Source: Duganella sp. BuS-21
GTDB taxonomy: Bacteria > Pseudomonadota > Gammaproteobacteria > Burkholderiales > Burkholderiaceae_D
NCBI GenBank assembly: GCA_041874725.1
Contig: CP097466.1
Span: forward strand, 5,704,001-5,768,000
DNA length: 64,000 nucleotides
Direction: 5' to 3'
Position numbers and translations under genes: made by a program. Under the pieces are notes generated by a model. It saw only the letters and a list, made by a program, of their open reading frames with translations, made no database searches and was not told the origin of the DNA. Below, piece after piece: positions 60,388-64,000 of the stretch; position 1 is the first letter of the stretch; each line of letters opens with the position of its first letter.

Positions 60388-63300
60388 ATGCACGTCCCCC
60401 TATCGGCGTTGCGCCGCATTGTAGTGTTTTGCCTGTTGCTATGCCTGTTGCTATGCCTATTGCTGGCGGCGAACCTGGCCAGCGCCGCGCCGGCGCCGTC
60501 GCTGCGGTTTAAAAAACTCGGCCCGCTGGGCGGCGACGAGCCGTCCATGCTGTCGCTGATGCAGGACCGCAAGGGCTTTGTCTGGGTCGGCACCCACACC
60601 AACGGCCTGTACCGCTACAACGGCTACCACGCCGTCAAGTACATCAACCACCCGGACGACCCGGCCAGCCTGCCGCACGACCGCGTCTCCGCCATCTTCG
60701 AGGACGGCAAGGGACGGATCTGGGCCGCCACCCAAAACGGCCTGGCGCGCTTCAATCCCGAGACCAACAACTTCACCACCTTCACCACCGAGCAGGCGCC
60801 GAAGAACCACCGCATCGTCAAGAACATCATCAGCGACGGCAAGGATGGCCTGTGGATCGGCAGCTGGGGCGGCCTGCAGCACTTCGATCCGGACAGCGGC
60901 AAGTTCGACGCCATCTACGCCCACGACGAAAACAATCCCGACAGCCTGGGCAGCAACGACCTGAACGCGCTGGCGCTGGACGCCAGGGGCGGCCTGTGGG
61001 TCGGCACCTGGCCCGGCGGCATCGACTACCTGGCGCCCGGCGCCAAGGTGTTCAAGCACCACCAGGTCGACCCGTCGCCGAAGCCGGATGCCCGCATCAA
61101 TATCGTGCGCGCGCTGCAGTTCGACCGCAACGGCGCGCTGTGGATCGGCACCGAGTCGGGCGTGATCCGCTGGGACGGCAAGAGCGACTGGAGCACGCGC
61201 AAGGCCATCCCCTCGCCGTACAGCCGCATCACCAATTTCGGCATCGACAACAAGGGCGTGCTATGGGGCGCCACGCTGTCGGCCGGCCTGCTGCGCTGGA
61301 ACGAGGCCAACGGCGCGTTCGACCAGTTCGTGCACGCCGCCGACGATCCCTACAGCCTGCCCGGCGATAACCTGCGCGCCGTGATGCAGGACCGTGGCGG
61401 CATGCTGTGGATCGCCTCCTTCACCGACGGCATCGCGCTGGCCAACCTGAGCAGCGAAGGCTTCACGCGCCACGTGCCGTTCCGCATCGACAGCCGCTCG
61501 GCGCCGGCCAGCAACGCCCTGCTCAGCCTGGCGCGCGCGCCCGGCGGCAAGATCTGGCTGGGCGGCAACGTGGGCATGAGCTTGTACGATCCGGCCACCA
61601 GCACCGTGCTGCGCAGCTACCGCGCCGACGACAAGGTGCCGGGCAAGCTGTCGCACTCGATCATCTACAGCATGTACCAGGACGAGGACGGCAAGGGCCC
61701 GCTGTGGCTGGGCACCTCCAACGGCCTGAACCGGCTGGACGCGCAGGACGGCCCGTTCCAGACCATCCACTTCGGCAACACCGCCAGCGACTACATCAAC
61801 GCCATCGCACCGGGCGCCGGCGGCGTGCTGTGGCTGGCCACCGGCAACAGTCTGATCCGCTACGACATCAAGACCGACGTCCGCAAGATCTATTACAACG
61901 ATCCGCAGGACCCGGCCACGCGCAGCGTCAACGGCACCTCGGCCGTGCTGGAAGACCGCCAGGGCCGGGTATGGGCCGGCTCGGAATGGAACGGCGGCGG
62001 GCTCGATCTGCTGGACACCGCCACCGGCAAATTCCGCCACTTCCGCTACTCCAGCAAACAGCCAGGCAGCATCAGCGACGACAACATCGCCAGCCTGCAC
62101 GAAGATGCGCAGGGCCGCATCTGGGTCGGCACCAGCAAGGGCCTGAACCTGGCGCAAATCCAGCCGGACGGCGCGATCAGCTTCAAATCCTACGCGGCCG
62201 GCACGCGCGCGGCCAAGATCCAATCGATCCAGCATGACAGCGACGGCAAGATCTGGTGCAGCACCATCGCCGGGCTGTACCGGCTCGATCCCGCGACCGA
62301 CCAGATCACGCTGTTCACCTCCTCCGACGGCCTGACCGAAGGCTTCACGGTCAACTCGTCGACCGTGGGTGCGGACGGCACGCTGTATTTCGGCGGCGTG
62401 CACGGCATGACGGCCGTGGTGCCGGGCAAGGTGAAGACCAGCTCGGTGCCGCCGCAGGTGGCCATCACCGACATCACGGTGTTCAACCACTCGCTGCAGA
62501 ACGGCCAGCCGGCGGCCAACGTCAAGGCCGAAGGGCCGGTGACGGCGCCCACCGCGCTGACGTTGTCGTCGCAGGCCTCGGTGTTCGCGCTGGAGTTCGC
62601 GGCGCTGCACTACACCGAGCCGGGCGGCAACCGCTACGCCTACCAGTTGCAGGGCTTCGACCGCGACTGGGTGGAAACCGACGCCGCGCACCGCACGGCC
62701 AGCTACACCAACCTGAATCCGGGGCAATACGTGTTCCGCGTCAAGGCGGCCAACCACATGGGCGTCTGGAACCAGCAGCCGGCCACGCTGCACATCACCA
62801 TCACGCCGCCGTTCTGGCAGCGCTGGTGGTTCCGCGCCGGCCTGGCGGCGCTGGTGGTAGGCGCGCTGGCGCTGGCGTACAAAACCCGCATCAAGCGCCT
62901 GACGCGTCACCAGACCGAGCTGGAGCAAACGGTGGCGGCGCGCACGGTGGAGCTGGAGGAATCGAACCGCAAGCTGGCGGCGCTGAGCACCACGGACGGC
63001 CTGACGGGCGTGAGCAACCGGCGCGGCTTCGACCTGGCGCTGGAAGCGGAATGGCGGCGCGCGGCGCGCACCGGCCAGACGCTGGCACTACTGATGCTGG
63101 ACGTCGACTACTTCAAGAAATACAACGACCACTACGGCCACCTGGCCGGCGACAGCACCTTGCGCACAGTGGCCGACCTGATCACCACGCACGGCCGCCG
63201 CACCAGCGACCTGGTGGCACGCTACGGCGGCGAGGAATTCGCGTTGCTGGCGGCAGCCACCGACGCCACGGACGCCTTCGGCGTGGCGGAGGAAATCTGC

Positions 63301-63495
63301 GCCGAACTGGCGAGGCGCGCGCTGCCGCACGAGCAATCGCCGTTCGGCATCCTCACCATCAGCATCGGCGTAGCGGTGCTGGTGCCGACCGAAGACAGCT
63401 CGCCGCAAGACCTGGTGCAACTGGCCGACCGCACGCTCTACCGCGCCAAAGAAAAAGGCCGCAACATGGCGCTGCTGGCCATGCCGCCGATGTAA
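60388..63495 (+). CDS. Diguanylate cyclase with periplasmic two-component-type beta-propeller sensor
   Basis: The 1035-residue protein has a signal peptide containing LLLC repeated by a 12-base in-frame nucleotide repeat. A periplasmic double beta-propeller follows (about 35-690), with many Reg_prop units such as 'DRKGFVWVGTHTNGLYRY' and 'DGKGRIWAATQNGLARF'. A Y_Y_Y domain (about 705-800) has 'YTEPGGNRYAYQLQGFDRDWVE'. One membrane segment, a short coiled coil and a GGDEF domain complete it. The active site is RYGGEEF (about residue 945), with an RTSD inhibitory site five residues upstream. It should make c-di-GMP in response to an extracellular, possibly glycan-derived, signal. Confidence 0.92.
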   Translation: MHVPLSALRRIVVFCLLLCLLLCLLLAANLASAAPAPSLRFKKLGPLGGDEPSMLSLMQDRKGFVWVGTHTNGLYRYNGYHAVKYINHPDDPASLPHDRVSAIFEDGKGRIWAATQNGLARFNPETNNFTTFTTEQAPKNHRIVKNIISDGKDGLWIGSWGGLQHFDPDSGKFDAIYAHDENNPDSLGSNDLNALALDARGGLWVGTWPGGIDYLAPGAKVFKHHQVDPSPKPDARINIVRALQFDRNGALWIGTESGVIRWDGKSDWSTRKAIPSPYSRITNFGIDNKGVLWGATLSAGLLRWNEANGAFDQFVHAADDPYSLPGDNLRAVMQDRGGMLWIASFTDGIALANLSSEGFTRHVPFRIDSRSAPASNALLSLARAPGGKIWLGGNVGMSLYDPATSTVLRSYRADDKVPGKLSHSIIYSMYQDEDGKGPLWLGTSNGLNRLDAQDGPFQTIHFGNTASDYINAIAPGAGGVLWLATGNSLIRYDIKTDVRKIYYNDPQDPATRSVNGTSAVLEDRQGRVWAGSEWNGGGLDLLDTATGKFRHFRYSSKQPGSISDDNIASLHEDAQGRIWVGTSKGLNLAQIQPDGAISFKSYAAGTRAAKIQSIQHDSDGKIWCSTIAGLYRLDPATDQITLFTSSDGLTEGFTVNSSTVGADGTLYFGGVHGMTAVVPGKVKTSSVPPQVAITDITVFNHSLQNGQPAANVKAEGPVTAPTALTLSSQASVFALEFAALHYTEPGGNRYAYQLQGFDRDWVETDAAHRTASYTNLNPGQYVFRVKAANHMGVWNQQPATLHITITPPFWQRWWFRAGLAALVVGALALAYKTRIKRLTRHQTELEQTVAARTVELEESNRKLAALSTTDGLTGVSNRRGFDLALEAEWRRAARTGQTLALLMLDVDYFKKYNDHYGHLAGDSTLRTVADLITTHGRRTSDLVARYGGEEFALLAAATDATDAFGVAEEICAELARRALPHEQSPFGILTISIGVAVLVPTEDSSPQDLVQLADRTLYRAKEKGRNMALLAMPPM

Positions 63496-63503
63496 CCCGG
63501 TAC

Positions 63504-63541
63504 AAAAAAGGGGTCGGACCACGTACGGGGTCCGACCCCGA
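63504..63541 (-). terminator. Palindromic terminator/REP element after the chemoreceptor gene
   Basis: GGGGTCGGACC (63510-63520) pairs with GGTCCGACCCC (63529-63539) around a short loop; on the minus strand it is followed by six T. It lies between convergent genes. The GGGTCGGACC core is of the kind repeated in many Oxalobacteraceae genomes, so it may be a mobile palindrome serving as a terminator. Confidence 0.8.
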
Positions 63542-63578
63542 CGCCGGCCTACCGCCGTGGGGTGCCGGCGTCCACAGT

Positions 63579-64000
63579 CTAGAACGCCTCCCATTCATCG
63601 CCGGTCACCGTCTCCTTGACCGCCTTCTTCACCCCGACGCGCGGGGCTGGGGCCGGCGCGCGGGCCAGCACAGCCGGCTTGCGCGCCGCCGCCGCCGTCC
63701 GCACCGGCGCCTGCGCACTCGCCAACAACTTAAACACACTGACCACTTCGCTGAGACGCGCCGCCTGCTCCTGCATCGACTCCGCCGCCGCGGCCGCCTC
63801 CTCCACCAGCGCCGCATTCTGCTGCGTCACCTGATCCATCTGTACGATGGCCGTGTTGACCTGCTCGATGCCGGCGCTCTGCTCCACGCTGGCCGAGGTG
63901 ATCTCGCTCATGATGTCGGTCACCCGCGTGATGCTGGTGACGATTTCGCCCATGGTGTCGCCGGCCTGGTTGACCAGCGCCGAGCCGGCCTCCACCTTCT
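63579..64000 (-). CDS. Methyl-accepting chemotaxis protein, C-terminal part (truncated by window end)
   Basis: The frame is open to the window edge, so only the last 140 residues are visible. They are the end of the MCP signalling domain: 'VNQAGDTMGEIVTSITRVTDIMSEITSASVEQSAGIEQVNTAIVQMDQVTQQNAALVEEAAAAAESM' carries the Gln/Glu methylation heptads. An Ala/Pro-rich linker follows, ending in 'DEWEAF'. EWEAF fits the xWxxF pentapeptide that tethers CheR and CheB. The sensor and HAMP parts lie to the right of the window. Confidence 0.93.
   Translation of the reverse strand, partial: KVEAGSALVNQAGDTMGEIVTSITRVTDIMSEITSASVEQSAGIEQVNTAIVQMDQVTQQNAALVEEAAAAAESMQEQAARLSEVVSVFKLLASAQAPVRTAAAARKPAVLARAPAPAPRVGVKKAVKETVTGDEWEAF

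Noticed and set aside
1..64000. tRNA, rRNA, insertion sequence or prophage genes
   Set aside because: I looked for cloverleaf-like sequences, transposase and integrase motifs and phage structural genes and saw none; the only repeats are short palindromic elements.

Overview
The window is GC-rich (roughly 65-70%) and tightly packed. It is typical of a chromosomal segment from a betaproteobacterium of the Oxalobacteraceae (Massilia/Duganella/Janthinobacterium type). That placement is an inference from codon use, REP-type palindromes and gene families; no rRNA or tRNA gene is present to confirm it.

Layout, left to right. 1-6.2 kb is the end of a Tad/Flp pilus operon (tadB, tadC, a LytR_C-type lipoprotein), a large Ig-like lipoprotein and a small esterase. 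6.3-7.8 kb is a Cache-type diguanylate cyclase. 7.9-12.1 kb holds LPS core/O-antigen genes (heptosyltransferase, O-antigen ligase, two family 2 glycosyltransferases). 12.2-14.5 kb is a FixL/FixJ-like two-component pair. 14.7-22.6 kb holds a VirK-family gene, a small conserved gene, an array of REP-type repeats, dnaE, a decayed toxin-antitoxin pair, trhO and an acyltransferase.

22.6-36.5 kb is the most interesting block. It has a complete PrtD/HlyD/TolC-type type I secretion operon and, upstream on the same strand, a 910-residue cysteine-free RTX-like surface protein. That protein has a DUF4214-like N-terminus and a C-terminus of the type I secretion kind, an architecture resembling Caulobacter RsaA. 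Next come a FecR-domain protein, a divergent CHASE2 class III adenylate cyclase, a TPR/beta-barrel protein, a VanZ-like protein and a Crp-family regulator. CRP-type palindromes (TGTGA-N6-TCACA, two perfect and one with a single mismatch) lie before the surface-protein gene, before the secretion operon and in the fecR/cyclase divergent promoter. This suggests a local cAMP-CRP circuit controlling an S-layer-like coat.

36.6-49.2 kb is a long, mostly overlapping operon for an ABC-exported polysaccharide: wzm, wzt, an FkbM methyltransferase with a coiled-coil tail, a 1446-residue multi-module glycosyltransferase, a GtrB/GtrA-like pair, a GNAT protein, a PIG-L deacetylase and a HAD-UbiA fusion. 49.2-58.6 kb carries more envelope-modifying membrane proteins: an AT-richer transferase-like gene, two tandem paralogous GT-C-like proteins and two acyltransferases. 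The window ends with a DEAD-box helicase, a beta-propeller diguanylate cyclase and the 3' end of a chemoreceptor gene.

Most of the window therefore serves the cell surface (pilus, LPS, S-layer-like protein, polysaccharide, acyl decoration) under second-messenger control by c-di-GMP and cAMP.
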